This document shows, piece by piece, positions 7,892-16,314 of a stretch of 64,000 nucleotides of DNA. The notes under the pieces are model-generated. The model saw only the letters and a list, made by a program, of their open reading frames with translations. It did no database searches and had not been told where the DNA came from. Source of the stretch: Thiohalophilus sp. (lineage in GTDB: Bacteria; Pseudomonadota; Gammaproteobacteria; UBA6429; Thiohalophilaceae); assembly GCF_034521165.1 (NCBI RefSeq), contig NZ_JAXHMV010000002.1:124001-188000 (forward strand), read 5' to 3'. Position 1 is the stretch's first letter; the number at the start of each line of letters is the position of its first letter. The translations under genes and the position numbers were made by a program.

Positions 7892-8170
7892 GTGACCCAA
7901 AAAGACAGTAAAAAGAAAACCAGCAAAAAGACGGCGGCCCGAACCGCAGCCCCCGATTTTGAAAAGTCCCTGGCCGAGCTGGAAACCCTGGTGGAACGGA
8001 TGGAACAGGGCGATCAGAGCCTGGAACAGTCCCTCAAGGACTTCGAGCGCGGCGTGGCGCTGACCCGCCAGTGCCAGCAGGCGCTGAAAACCGCCGAGCA
8101 GAAGGTCGAACAGCTCCTGCAACAAAACGGCCAGGAAGAGCTGGTCCCCTTTGACCCCGACGATCAATAA
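7892..8170 (+). CDS. xseB: Exodeoxyribonuclease VII small subunit
   Basis: The small subunit of the XseAB nuclease, which degrades single-stranded DNA to oligonucleotides. The core FEKSLAELETLVERMEQGDQ and LEQSLKDFERGVALTRQCQQ is diagnostic of XseB. A lysine-rich N-terminal extension (QKDSKKKTSKKTAAR) precedes it. I prefer the GTG at 7892. A TTG at 7877 would add five residues, and neither has a strong ribosome-binding site. The stop is three bases from the ispA start, and xseB-ispA-dxs is a classical gammaproteobacterial operon. The large subunit gene xseA is not in the window. Confidence 0.93.
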   Translation: MTQKDSKKKTSKKTAARTAAPDFEKSLAELETLVERMEQGDQSLEQSLKDFERGVALTRQCQQALKTAEQKVEQLLQQNGQEELVPFDPDDQ

Positions 8171-8173
8171 GCC

Positions 8174-9061
8174 GTGAACGACACAGTGATCGAACAATGG
8201 CGCCAGCGCGCCGATGCCGCCCTGCAGCGCTGGCTGCCGAGCGAGGAAACCCTGCCCCGGGATCTGCACCGCGCCATGCGCTATGCCGTTTTCAACGGCG
8301 GCAAACGGATTCGCCCGGTTTTGACCTACGCGGCGGGCCATGCCCTGTCGCTCGAGGCCGAACCCCTGGATGCCCCGGCCGCGGCGATGGAGCTGATCCA
8401 TGCCTATTCGCTGGTACACGACGATCTGCCGGCCATGGACGACGACGATCTGCGTCGCGGTCAGCCCACGGTGCACAAGGCGTTCGACGAGGCCACGGCC
8501 ATCCTGTGTGGCGATGCCCTGCAATCACTGGCCTTTTTCATCCTGGCCCGGCATCTCGATCCGCAGATTCCCGCGCAACAGCGCCTGCAGATGATCGAGG
8601 ATCTGGCCCTGGCCAGCGGCTCGCGCGGCATGGCCGGGGGCCAGGCGATCGATCTGGCCGCGGTGGGCCAGGATCTGAACGTGGCTGAGCTGGAGAATAT
8701 GCACGTCCACAAGACCGGTGCCCTGATCCGCACCAGTGTCAAACTCGGGGCACTGTGCCGCTCCGGGATCGACGAAACCGCACTCGGGCAGCTGGATCAC
8801 TACGCCAAATGCATCGGGCTGGCCTTTCAGATCCAGGACGACGTGCTGGATGTGGAAGGCGATACCCAGACCCTGGGCAAGACACACGGCGCGGATCTGG
8901 CCCGCAACAAACCCACCTACCCAGCCCTGCTCGGCCTGGACGACGCCAAGCGCCTGGCCAATGAGCTGATCGAGGATGCCCTGCACAGCCTGGCCAAATG
9001 GGACGAGGCGGCCGAACCGCTGCGCGGGATCGCCCGCTATATCGTGCAGCGCCAGCATTAA
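8174..9061 (+). CDS. ispA: (2E,6E)-farnesyl diphosphate synthase
   Basis: Condenses IPP with DMAPP and GPP to give farnesyl diphosphate, the precursor of quinone side chains and undecaprenyl phosphate. The 295-residue protein has the first aspartate-rich motif in HDDLPAMDDDDLRRG (about 82-96), the second in QIQDDVLDVEGD (about 218-229), and the GGKRIRP IPP-binding segment (about 42-48). The start is a GTG at 8174, immediately after xseB. It forms an operon with xseB upstream and dxs downstream. Confidence 0.96.
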   Translation: MNDTVIEQWRQRADAALQRWLPSEETLPRDLHRAMRYAVFNGGKRIRPVLTYAAGHALSLEAEPLDAPAAAMELIHAYSLVHDDLPAMDDDDLRRGQPTVHKAFDEATAILCGDALQSLAFFILARHLDPQIPAQQRLQMIEDLALASGSRGMAGGQAIDLAAVGQDLNVAELENMHVHKTGALIRTSVKLGALCRSGIDETALGQLDHYAKCIGLAFQIQDDVLDVEGDTQTLGKTHGADLARNKPTYPALLGLDDAKRLANELIEDALHSLAKWDEAAEPLRGIARYIVQRQH

Positions 9062-9091
9062 CGCCGGCAGCACAAACGCGCGACAAGTTGC

Positions 9092-9097
9092 TATAAT
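9092..9097 (+). promoter_or_regulatory. Possible -10 element for dxs
   Basis: A consensus TATAAT lies in the 76-bp gap between ispA and dxs, but no convincing -35 is found at the usual distance. It may allow extra dxs transcription within the operon. Confidence 0.3.
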
Positions 9098-9137
9098 CAC
9101 CCCCTTCATTCGCCACCTGGCCGATAGCCCGATACCG

Positions 9138-11033
9138 ATGTCCGATTCCGCGCCCTATCCGCTGCTCGATCAGATCCATTTGCCGGCCGATCTGCGCGAG
9201 TTCGACCAGTCGCAGCTGTTGCCGCTAGCGGAGGAATTGCGTCGCTTTCTGATCGAGTCGGTCAGCCGCACCGGCGGGCATCTGGCCGCCAGCCTGGGCA
9301 CCATCGAGCTGACCCTCGCCCTGCACTATGTGTACGACACGCCGCAGGACCGGCTGGTCTGGGATGTCGGTCATCAGAGCTACCCGCACAAGATTCTCAC
9401 CGGCCGGCGCGAGCGGATGCCGAGCCTGCGCCAGAAAGACGGCCTCAGCGGGTTCCCGCGCCGCGAAGAAAGCGAATACGACACCTTCGGCGTCGGCCAC
9501 TCCAGTACCTCGGTCAGTGCCGCGCTGGGCATGGCGCTGGCCGCCCGCCAGCAACGCAGCGATCGCCGCACGGTGGCGGTCATCGGCGACGGCGCCCTGA
9601 CCGCGGGCATGGCATTCGAGGCCCTGAACCACGCCGGGGATATGGACGCCAACATGCTGGTTGTCCTCAACGATAACGACATGTCCATCTCGCCCAATGT
9701 GGGCGGGCTGTCCAACCATCTGGCGCGGATCCTCTCCGGCCGGCTGTATGCCTCGATGCGCGAGGGCAGCAAGAAAATGCTCAGTGTCATGCCCTCGGTC
9801 TGGGAGCTGGCCCGGCGCGCCGAGGAGCACATGAAAGGTATGGTGGTGCCGGGCACCCTGTTCGAGGAGCTGGGCTTCAATTACATCGGCCCGGTGGACG
9901 GCCACGACATCAATACCCTGGTCAAGACGCTGCGCAACCTGCGCCAGCTCAAGGGCCCGCAATTTCTGCATATCGTCACCAAAAAGGGCAAAGGCTACGC
10001 GCCCGCCGAGGACAACCCCTGCACCTATCACGGCGTGCGGCCGTTCGATATCGACAGCGGCCAACCGCACGGCAGCGGGGGCGGCGGCACACCGACCTAT
10101 ACGGAGGTCTTTGGCCAGTGGCTGTGCGACATGGCGGCGGCGGACGAACGGCTGGTGGGGATCACCCCGGCCATGCGCGAGGGTTCCGGGCTGGTGACCT
10201 TTGCCGAACAGTATCCGGATCGCTATTTTGACGTGGGCATTGCCGAGCAGCACGCGGTGACCCTCGCCGGCGGCCTGGCCGCCGACGGCATGAAACCGGT
10301 GGTCGCGATCTACTCCACCTTTTTACAACGTGCCTACGATCAGCTGATCCACGATATCGCCCTGCAGAACCTGCCGGTGCTGTTCGCCATCGACCGGGCC
10401 GGCATCGTCGGTCCCGACGGCGCCACCCACGCCGGCAGTTTCGATCTGAGTTACCTGCGCGCCATTCCCAACCTGACCATCATGGCCCCGGCGGATGAAA
10501 ACGAGTGTCGTCAGATGCTGAACACCGGCTTCCAGCTGGAAGGTCCGACCGCCGTGCGCTATCCGCGCGGTACCGGAATGGGCGTGGCCGTGGAACCCAC
10601 GCTGGAGACGCTGGAAGTGGGTCGCGGCGAGCTGCGCCGCCAGGGCAAACGGGTGGCGATCCTCTCCTTCGGTGCCCTGCTGGGCAACGCCCTGGCCGCG
10701 GCCGAACAACTGGATGCCAGCGTGGCCAATATGCGTTTTATCAAGCCCCTGGATACCGAACTGCTGCAACAACTGGTCAGCGATCATGACCTGCTGGTCA
10801 CCCTGGAAGACAATGCCATCGCTGGCGGCGCCGGCAGCGCGGTGAGCCAGTGGCTGTGCGAACAACCCCACCCGATACCGGTGTTACATCTGGGGCTGCC
10901 CGATACGTTCCTGGAGCACGGCAGCCGCGAACAACTCCTTACCGAGGCAGGACTGGATGCAGATGGTATAATCCGGGCCATTACCGCGGTACTGGGCGAA
11001 CAGCCTCTTGCCAAACACGCGACACTCGCGTAA
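9138..11033 (+). CDS. dxs: 1-deoxy-D-xylulose-5-phosphate synthase
   Basis: A thiamine-diphosphate enzyme that joins pyruvate and glyceraldehyde 3-phosphate, the first and flux-controlling step of the MEP pathway. The 631-residue protein has DVGHQSYPHKILTGRR (about 77-92), FGVGHSSTSVSAALG (about 119-133), and the ThDP/Mg motif GDGALTAGMAFEALNHAG (about 152-169). It also has the transketolase-type catalytic glutamate in DVGIAEQHAVTLAGG (about 365-379). The frame is open upstream inside ispA, but homologous sequence begins at the ATG at 9138. It shares an operon with ispA, so the isoprenoid supply genes are co-expressed. Confidence 0.97.
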   Translation: MSDSAPYPLLDQIHLPADLREFDQSQLLPLAEELRRFLIESVSRTGGHLAASLGTIELTLALHYVYDTPQDRLVWDVGHQSYPHKILTGRRERMPSLRQKDGLSGFPRREESEYDTFGVGHSSTSVSAALGMALAARQQRSDRRTVAVIGDGALTAGMAFEALNHAGDMDANMLVVLNDNDMSISPNVGGLSNHLARILSGRLYASMREGSKKMLSVMPSVWELARRAEEHMKGMVVPGTLFEELGFNYIGPVDGHDINTLVKTLRNLRQLKGPQFLHIVTKKGKGYAPAEDNPCTYHGVRPFDIDSGQPHGSGGGGTPTYTEVFGQWLCDMAAADERLVGITPAMREGSGLVTFAEQYPDRYFDVGIAEQHAVTLAGGLAADGMKPVVAIYSTFLQRAYDQLIHDIALQNLPVLFAIDRAGIVGPDGATHAGSFDLSYLRAIPNLTIMAPADENECRQMLNTGFQLEGPTAVRYPRGTGMGVAVEPTLETLEVGRGELRRQGKRVAILSFGALLGNALAAAEQLDASVANMRFIKPLDTELLQQLVSDHDLLVTLEDNAIAGGAGSAVSQWLCEQPHPIPVLHLGLPDTFLEHGSREQLLTEAGLDADGIIRAITAVLGEQPLAKHATLA

Positions 11034-11061
11034 AGTCCTAGTTATTCACTCAGGTATTACC

Positions 11062-11448
11062 ATGGCGTCACGCTATACCATGACCATTGTCACCGATTTC
11101 GCCGCGGCCCATTATCTGCGCGATTATGAAGGTGTTTGTAACCGGCTCCATGGCCATAACTGGAAAGTCGAGGTTCACGTGCAGGCCAGCGCCCTGGACA
11201 GGGTCGGCATGGGCATGGACTTCAAGGACATCAAGGACGCGACCCGCGAGTTGCTGGGCGGACTGGATCACTACAATCTGAACGATATTGCCCCGTTCGA
11301 TCGTATCAACCCGACCGCCGAGAACATCGCCGCGTTTTTCTACAGCAAACTGTCGGAATCGTTAAATTCCGACGTGGTGAAAGTGAACGCCGTGACGATC
11401 TGGGAAACCGACCGTGCCTGCGTCACCTACACAGAGGACGAGACTTGA
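11062..11448 (+). CDS. queD: 6-carboxy-5,6,7,8-tetrahydropterin synthase family protein
   Basis: Converts dihydroneopterin triphosphate to 6-carboxytetrahydropterin, the second step of queuosine precursor synthesis. The 128-residue protein has the zinc histidines in FAAAHYLRDY (about 13-22) and RLHGHNWKVEV (about 28-38), a GMGMDFKDIKD segment, a DHYNLN motif, and the catalytic Glu in VTIWETDRACVTY near the C-terminus. The start is the ATG at 11062. The stop is adjacent to the folE2 start (11450), which supplies its substrate. queC and queE lie about 23 kb away in the same window. Confidence 0.93.
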   Translation: MASRYTMTIVTDFAAAHYLRDYEGVCNRLHGHNWKVEVHVQASALDRVGMGMDFKDIKDATRELLGGLDHYNLNDIAPFDRINPTAENIAAFFYSKLSESLNSDVVKVNAVTIWETDRACVTYTEDET

Positions 11449-11449
11449 A

Positions 11450-12247
11450 ATGAATGCCGTAACCGATCCCATCGAAGACGTACAAAGCAGCGCCGACACC
11501 CGCCGGATTCCGATCAACAAGGTTGGCATCAAGGACATTCGTCATCCCGTGCGTATCCGCGACCGCAACGAGGGCGAACAACACACCGTCGCCTCGTTCA
11601 ACATGTACGTCAATCTGCCGCATAACTTCAAGGGCACTCACATGTCCCGTTTCGTGAATATTCTCAATAACCACGAACGCGAGATTTCAGTGCAGTCCTT
11701 CAAGGAAATGCTGGCCGAGATGGCCGAGAAACTGGAAGCCGATTCCGGTCACATCGAGATGGCCTTCCCCTACTTCATCAACAAGAAGGCGCCCGTCTCC
11801 GGCGTGGAAAGCCTGATGGACTATGACGTCAGCTTCATCGGCGAGATTCACGACGGCGAAGTGCAGATGACGCTGAAGGTCATCGTCCCCGTTACCAGCC
11901 TCTGCCCCTGCTCAAAAAATATTTCCGACTATGGCGCACATAACCAGCGCTCCCATGTCACCGTTGCCGCGCGCATCGAGGAATTCGTCTGGGTCGAAGA
12001 ACTCATCGAGCTGGTCGAGTCGGAAGCCTCCTGCGAACTCTATGGCCTGCTCAAGCGCCCGGACGAAAAAATCGTCACCGAACGCGCCTACGACAACCCC
12101 AAATTCGTCGAAGACATGGTCCGCGACGTCGCCGCGCGCCTGAACGCCGACAAGCGCATCAACTACTACGTGGTCGAATCCGAAAACTTCGAATCCATCC
12201 ACAACCACTCCGCCTACGCACTGATCGAAAAAGACAAAAAAGCATAA
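11450..12247 (+). CDS. folE2: GTP cyclohydrolase FolE2 (type IB)
   Basis: Converts GTP to dihydroneopterin triphosphate, feeding both folate and queuosine synthesis. The 265-residue protein has the FolE2 hallmarks: VGIKDIRHPV, MSRFVNIL (about 64-71), and the metal-ligand block VTSLCPCSKNISDYGAHNQR (about 149-168). FolE2 enzymes do not strictly need zinc and often substitute for FolE when zinc is scarce. No FolE1 is present in this window, so whether this is the only copy is unknown. The start at 11450 was chosen because upstream in-frame sequence overlaps queD. The two genes are probably co-transcribed. Confidence 0.96.
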   Translation: MNAVTDPIEDVQSSADTRRIPINKVGIKDIRHPVRIRDRNEGEQHTVASFNMYVNLPHNFKGTHMSRFVNILNNHEREISVQSFKEMLAEMAEKLEADSGHIEMAFPYFINKKAPVSGVESLMDYDVSFIGEIHDGEVQMTLKVIVPVTSLCPCSKNISDYGAHNQRSHVTVAARIEEFVWVEELIELVESEASCELYGLLKRPDEKIVTERAYDNPKFVEDMVRDVAARLNADKRINYYVVESENFESIHNHSAYALIEKDKKA

Positions 12248-12289
12248 ACAGCCAGCCGATTATTGCCGATTTTCCAGGGATGGGATTGA

Positions 12290-12441
12290 AACGCAGAGGA
12301 CGCAAAGACGCGGAGAACGCGAAGGAATAATTTTAAATGTTAAATTCTGAGTTTTGAATTTAAATTCGCAATTAATTCTAAATCCATCATTAAGAATTCA
12401 ACATTACTTTGCGCCCTCCGCGTCTTTGCGTTCTCCGCGTT
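12290..12441. repeat. Short-unit hairpin repeat, copy 4
   Basis: Arms at about 12290-12324 (ACGCAGAGG, ACGCAAAG, ACGCGGAG, AACGCGAAGG units) and 12408-12441 (complementary units ending TTCTCCGCGTT). The loop is A/T-rich with a 7-bp beat (AATTTTA, AATGTTA, AATTCTG, AGTTTTG). It lies between the convergent folE2 and retropepsin-like genes. Confidence 0.85.
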
Positions 12442-12465
12442 AATTCCCAGAGAATCGAAAAAAGT

Positions 12466-13113
12466 TCACCACTTCTTTTTCAGCACCAGCCGCTCGCCGT
12501 CGCGCTGCATGTCCAGCTGGCCGAGGAAGGACATGCCCAGCAGGATGGTCGGGGGTGAACCGCCTTGATGGACGATGCCGGTAACGTTGTTCAGCTGGAT
12601 ATCGCCCACCTTGACCCGATCCAGCGTGACCTTGTAGGCGCGCACGATACCGTTGGCGGTGGAGACACGAACCGGATCGCCGATCACCCGAAAGTCGAGA
12701 CCCAGGCGCCGGGCCTGGGCCTCGTTCATGGAAATGGCACTCGCCCCGGTGTCCACAATAAAACTGACCGACTGGCGGTTGATACTGCCACTGCCAAAAT
12801 ACATGCCGTTCCGGCGATAGATCACCGCCTCGGCCATTTCGGGGCGGGAATAAACGGTGCTGATCTGGCTGCCGAGGGGGTAGGTTTCCCGTTGGCCATC
12901 GATCTCCAGCACGGCCTGCTCGCTGTCGGCCCGGATCAGGATAATCCCCTGTGGCGTCGACTCGCCCGGTCGCAGCGTGTATCGGCTGCCGTCCACCTGT
13001 AAAATCGCCATATCCCGAAACAGGCCCTGGATTTGTATATCCACCGCATGGGCCAGCATGCTCTCCGCCAACAGCAGTAACATCAGCCAACCCCGACACG
13101 GCAGATAGCGCAT
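12466..13113 (-). CDS. Retropepsin-like aspartic protease, exported (clan AA, TIGR02281 type)
   Basis: A 215-residue protein with an N-terminal signal or anchor (LMLLLLAESMLAHA, about 10-23) and a C-terminal single-domain aspartic protease fold. The active-site motif VDTGASAISM is at about 120-129, and the flap and hydrophobic-hydrophobic-Gly element appear as TILLGMSFLGQLD. Single-domain retropepsin-like proteases act as dimers. The substrate is unknown, and a periplasmic location is inferred from the leader. The start ATG at 13113 lies two bases after the stop of the upstream gene, indicating co-transcription with the 13116-13508 gene and probably with pgpA and thiL. Confidence 0.85.
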   Translation of the reverse strand: MRYLPCRGWLMLLLLAESMLAHAVDIQIQGLFRDMAILQVDGSRYTLRPGESTPQGIILIRADSEQAVLEIDGQRETYPLGSQISTVYSRPEMAEAVIYRRNGMYFGSGSINRQSVSFIVDTGASAISMNEAQARRLGLDFRVIGDPVRVSTANGIVRAYKVTLDRVKVGDIQLNNVTGIVHQGGSPPTILLGMSFLGQLDMQRDGERLVLKKKW

Positions 13114-13115
13114 GG

Positions 13116-13508
13116 CTAGAGCCGCTCCAGCCGGTAGCGGTCGCCCTCTGGGCGGGCCAGATCGACAGTAACCCGGTCGGACGACCAGCCGTGCACCTTG
13201 TCATGGGCTTCCACCACCACCTGTGTCATCGCCAGCGAAATGGCGATCCCCGACAGGCTGCGGGTAAACGGCTGCTCGTTCACGTGCGGATGATGCAATG
13301 TCCGATGCCCCAGCACTTCGCCATCGGGCGTCACCACGCGCCAGCCGTCGGCGTAATGTTCCCAGCCGGTATCGGCATGTCTGAGCGTCACGTCGGCGCG
13401 CCAGCTTTGCGACCCCTGTTCGCGCAGCTCGACCTGGAGAATTTCCACCTCCCCGGCCCGCACCAGTGTGCCCAGCAACAACAGGCTGATTGTTATTATT
13501 CCCTTCAT
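13116..13508 (-). CDS. Small exported protein of unknown function
   Basis: A 130-residue protein with a clear signal peptide (MKGIITISLLLLGTLVRAG) and a beta-rich mature part (VEILQVELREQGSQSWRADV). I see no known catalytic motif and no cysteine. An immunoglobulin-like or accessory binding fold is possible but is a guess. It overlaps the end of pgpA by four bases and is followed two bases later by the retropepsin-like protease, so it may be a partner or substrate of that protease. Histidine-rich HRTLHHPHVNEQ (about 68-79) is the most distinctive segment. Confidence 0.75.
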   Translation of the reverse strand: MKGIITISLLLLGTLVRAGEVEILQVELREQGSQSWRADVTLRHADTGWEHYADGWRVVTPDGEVLGHRTLHHPHVNEQPFTRSLSGIAISLAMTQVVVEAHDKVHGWSSDRVTVDLARPEGDRYRLERL

Positions 13509-13993
13509 AAAGCCCCTCCTGTCAGATAGATGATCAATTGCAACACGATCGAGGCATACACCGCCGCCAGCAGATCATCCAGCATGATACCGATCCCGCC
13601 CGACACCCGTCGATCCAGAAAACCGATGGGCCAGGGCTTCCAGACATCGAACAGCCGAAACAGTACAAAGCCGGCCACAATCCAGACCCAGTCAAACGGC
13701 ACCGCGACCATGGTCAACAAATAGCCGACGATTTCATCCCAGACAATGGCGGGATGATCGTGGACCCCCAGCCGTCGCGCCGTGGCCTGGCAAAGATGAA
13801 TGCCTATATATAATAGGAATAGCGACAGCAGCAAATAGGCTATCGGACTCAGCTCGATCAGCAACAGATAAACCGGAATCGCCACCAGGGTACCGGCCGT
13901 CCCCGGTGCCCTGGGGGTCAGACCACTGCCAAACCCCAGGCTCAACAGGTGAACCGGGTTCATTAACAATCGGGGATCAACGGGGGTTCGCAT
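13505..13993 (-). CDS. pgpA: Phosphatidylglycerophosphatase A
   Basis: Dephosphorylates phosphatidylglycerophosphate in the inner membrane to make phosphatidylglycerol. The 162-residue protein has the PgpA N-terminal block GFGSGLTPRAPGTAGTLVAI (about 20-39) and the acidic motif IVWDEIVGYLLT (about 84-95). RLFDVWKPWPI follows, along with three or four hydrophobic membrane segments. Start ATG at 13993 overlaps the thiL stop (TGATG), as in many gammaproteobacteria where thiL-pgpA are coupled. Confidence 0.95.
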   Translation of the reverse strand: MRTPVDPRLLMNPVHLLSLGFGSGLTPRAPGTAGTLVAIPVYLLLIELSPIAYLLLSLFLLYIGIHLCQATARRLGVHDHPAIVWDEIVGYLLTMVAVPFDWVWIVAGFVLFRLFDVWKPWPIGFLDRRVSGGIGIMLDDLLAAVYASIVLQLIIYLTGGAL

Positions 13994-14973
13994 CAATTTG
14001 ACTCGTTAAAATGGCGATAGCCGTGACCGGAGATATTTCGTATCTGGCCATCCGGATCATGGCAGTGTATGTCGTTTTCGGCCTCGACCAGACCAATACA
14101 GCTGAGCGGGCAATCCAGTTGTGTTGCCAGCGACTGGATTGCGCCATGACGACTGGCCGCTGCGGTGAAACAAAGTTCATAATCATCGCCCCCGGTCAGC
14201 GGCAGATCGCCAAGCCCCGAGTCGGCAGACATTAACTCACGGGCCGCGGATGACAACGGCAAATCGGCACAGTGCAGGCTGGCACCGCAGTCGGCCGCCG
14301 CGCACAGATGCCCAAGATCGGCCAGCAGGCCATCGGAAATATCGATACAGCTACTGGCAACGTCGCGCAGCGCGATGCCCAATGCCAGCCGGGGTTCAGG
14401 CCGGTTGAGCCGACGGCATAATGTCGCCTTCACTGAATCATCCGCTTGCAGCTGACCCTGCGCAATCCGCAAACCCAGCGCGGCATCACCGAGTGTGCCG
14501 GAAACCCAGATTTCATCGCCCGGGGTTGCCCCTTTGCGCGTCAGGGCCTGGCCGGGCGGCAGATACCCGGCGACCTGTACTGTCACCGTCAATGGACCGC
14601 GCGTGGTATCCCCTCCCACCAGCTGAATGCCGTATTCGCCGGCCAGATCGGCCAGTCCCCGGCTGAACGCCGCCAGCCAGTCGTCATCGTTGTGCTCGAG
14701 TGTCAGTGCCAGCGTCAGCCAGGCCGGCTGGGCCCCCATCGCCGCCAGGTCACTGAGATTCACCGCCAGCGCCTTCCAGCCAATGTCATACGGATCCGTT
14801 TCAAGTGGAAAATGCACCCCCGCCACCAGCGTATCGATCGCCACCACCAGCTGCTGACCGGCGGGCGGATCGATCAACGCCGCATCATCGCCAATCCCCA
14901 ACACCACATCCTCACGCCCGGGCGTAGCCTGGGCAAAATAACGGGCGATGATGTCAAATTCAGAAAGCGGCAT
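13993..14973 (-). CDS. thiL: Thiamine-monophosphate kinase
   Basis: Phosphorylates thiamine monophosphate to the active coenzyme thiamine diphosphate in the cytoplasm. The 326-residue protein has the PurM/ThiL-family nucleotide motifs GIGDDAALI (about 26-34), DTLVAGVHFPL (about 46-56), NLSDLAAMGA, LVGGDTTRGPLTVTV and CIDISDGLLADLGH (about 209-222). The start ATG at 14973 begins MPLSEFDIIARYF, the usual N-terminus. In related bacteria it directly follows nusB. Here an IS30-family element and a split hairpin repeat separate the two. Confidence 0.96.
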   Translation of the reverse strand: MPLSEFDIIARYFAQATPGREDVVLGIGDDAALIDPPAGQQLVVAIDTLVAGVHFPLETDPYDIGWKALAVNLSDLAAMGAQPAWLTLALTLEHNDDDWLAAFSRGLADLAGEYGIQLVGGDTTRGPLTVTVQVAGYLPPGQALTRKGATPGDEIWVSGTLGDAALGLRIAQGQLQADDSVKATLCRRLNRPEPRLALGIALRDVASSCIDISDGLLADLGHLCAAADCGASLHCADLPLSSAARELMSADSGLGDLPLTGGDDYELCFTAAASRHGAIQSLATQLDCPLSCIGLVEAENDIHCHDPDGQIRNISGHGYRHFNESN

Positions 14974-15026
14974 AGTTAAGTCCCGAGGCAGGAATAGATT
15001 TATCCTCTACTTTATTTGCGATTGAA

Positions 15027-15062
15027 AACGCAAAGTCCGCAAAGGCGCAGAGAACGCCAAGA
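15027..15062. repeat. Hairpin repeat, copy 5, left arm (separated from its right arm by the IS30 element)
   Basis: Units AACGCAAAG, CCGCAAAGG, CGCAGAG, AACGCCAAG. The matching right arm is at 16243-16278, beyond the insertion sequence. Confidence 0.8.
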
Positions 15063-15093
15063 AAGCATTTATAATCAAAATACTTTCGTGAAT

Positions 15094-16156
15094 TCAATTT
15101 GTAAGTGCAACTCAACCGGTTTGGTGAGAGGGCAAGCTGCGGTAGCCTATGCAGCTTCTCTCACCGACCAAAGTTTGAGGAGCACACATGAAGCAATACG
15201 CGCAGCTTACCCAGGAACAACGATACCAAATTCAGGCCTATATGAAAGCCGGTTTTAATCAAACTCAGACCGCGAATTTCATCGGCGTCGATAAATCGAC
15301 CGTCAGCCGTGAAGTACGTCGCAACCGCGGGCGCCGGGGCTACCGTGCCCAACAGGCCCACCGTTTCTGCCTTGAGCGCCGTGCGGACAAAGCTCAGTCT
15401 CGTATCGAATCCGCTACCTGGCATCACGTCCGTCGACTCCTGCGCGAGGACTGGAGCCCTGAACAGATCGGTCTCTGGCTGGCCAAGGAAGCCGGTCTGT
15501 CAGTCAGTCATGAGTCCATTTACCTGTATGTCCTCGCCGATAAACAGGCTGGCGGCTCACTCTATCGGCACCTGCGTTGCCAGAAGCAACGTAAAAAGCG
15601 CTATGGCACCTATTCACGCCGGGGCCAGATCCCGAATCAAATCTCTATCGACCAACGTCCGGCGGTGGTCGACTCACGTCATCGTTACGGCGACTGGGAG
15701 CTGGATACGGTCATCGGTAAAAACCACCGCCAGGCCCTGGTGACACTGGTTGAACGCAAATCCAAACTGACACTCATTGCCAAGGTCGCCCGGAAAACGG
15801 CTGAAGCTGTCAGCGAGGCCATCATCCGATTGCTCAAGCCACTGGCGCCCTGGGTGCATACCCTCACCGCCGACAACGGCCGTGAATTTGCTCAGCATCA
15901 AAAAATTGCCAGAGCACTCAATGCCAAGTTTTACTTTGCGCATCCCTTTGCTTCCTGGGAGCGCGGCCTGAATGAAAACACCAATGGACTCATTCGCCAG
16001 TATTTCCCCAAGAAGCATGATTTTACGACCATCACTCAACGACAAATTCAACGCGTGATGGAGAAACTCAACAACCGTCCCCGAAAATGTCTTGGTATCA
16101 AAACACCGAATCAGGTATTTTTCGGGATACACCCTGATGTTGCACTAGCAACTTGA
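15094..16156 (+). mobile_element. IS30-family insertion sequence with imperfect 18-bp inverted ends
   Basis: The left end TCAATTTGTAAGTGCAAC (15094-15111) matches the reverse complement of the right end (16139-16156) at about 15 of 18 positions. The right inverted repeat overlaps the last codons and stop of the transposase gene. The element lies between the two arms of a hairpin repeat in the thiL-nusB gap. No target duplication was identified. Confidence 0.8.
15188..16156 (+). CDS. IS30-family transposase
   Basis: A 322-residue, apparently intact DDE transposase. The N-terminal helix-turn-helix region shows QLTQEQRYQIQAYMKAG and FIGVDKSTVSREVRRNRG (about 31-48), the standard IS30 pattern. 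The catalytic core has GDWELDTVIGK (first Asp), HTLTADNGREFA (second Asp), and GLNENTNGLIRQYFPK (Glu), spaced as in the family. Start ATG at 15188 follows GAGGAG about 6-10 bases upstream. Confidence 0.96.
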   Translation: MKQYAQLTQEQRYQIQAYMKAGFNQTQTANFIGVDKSTVSREVRRNRGRRGYRAQQAHRFCLERRADKAQSRIESATWHHVRRLLREDWSPEQIGLWLAKEAGLSVSHESIYLYVLADKQAGGSLYRHLRCQKQRKKRYGTYSRRGQIPNQISIDQRPAVVDSRHRYGDWELDTVIGKNHRQALVTLVERKSKLTLIAKVARKTAEAVSEAIIRLLKPLAPWVHTLTADNGREFAQHQKIARALNAKFYFAHPFASWERGLNENTNGLIRQYFPKKHDFTTITQRQIQRVMEKLNNRPRKCLGIKTPNQVFFGIHPDVALAT

Positions 16157-16242
16157 AACCGCGTTTATTATTCTGTTTTGGTTTTAAAAAAATCAAGTCA
16201 GGTTACTTTTGAGACTAAATTTATAGTGAAAAATAATTTTAA

Positions 16243-16278
16243 CTTTGCGTCCTTTGCGTCTTCGCGTCCTTTGCGTTA
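16243..16278. repeat. Hairpin repeat, copy 5, right arm
   Basis: Units CTTTGCGTC, CTTTGCGTC, TTCGCGTC and CTTTGCGTT complement the arm at 15027-15062 on the other side of the IS30 element. The DNA between the IS right end and this arm is A/T-rich, like other loops. Confidence 0.8.
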
Positions 16279-16314
16279 TTTCCCAAAAACGGGAAAAGAG
16301 GCAACCAATACCTG

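Noticed and set aside
15188..16156. The IS30-family element as a disruption of thiL or nusB
   Set aside because: Both flanking genes are full length; the insertion is wholly intergenic.
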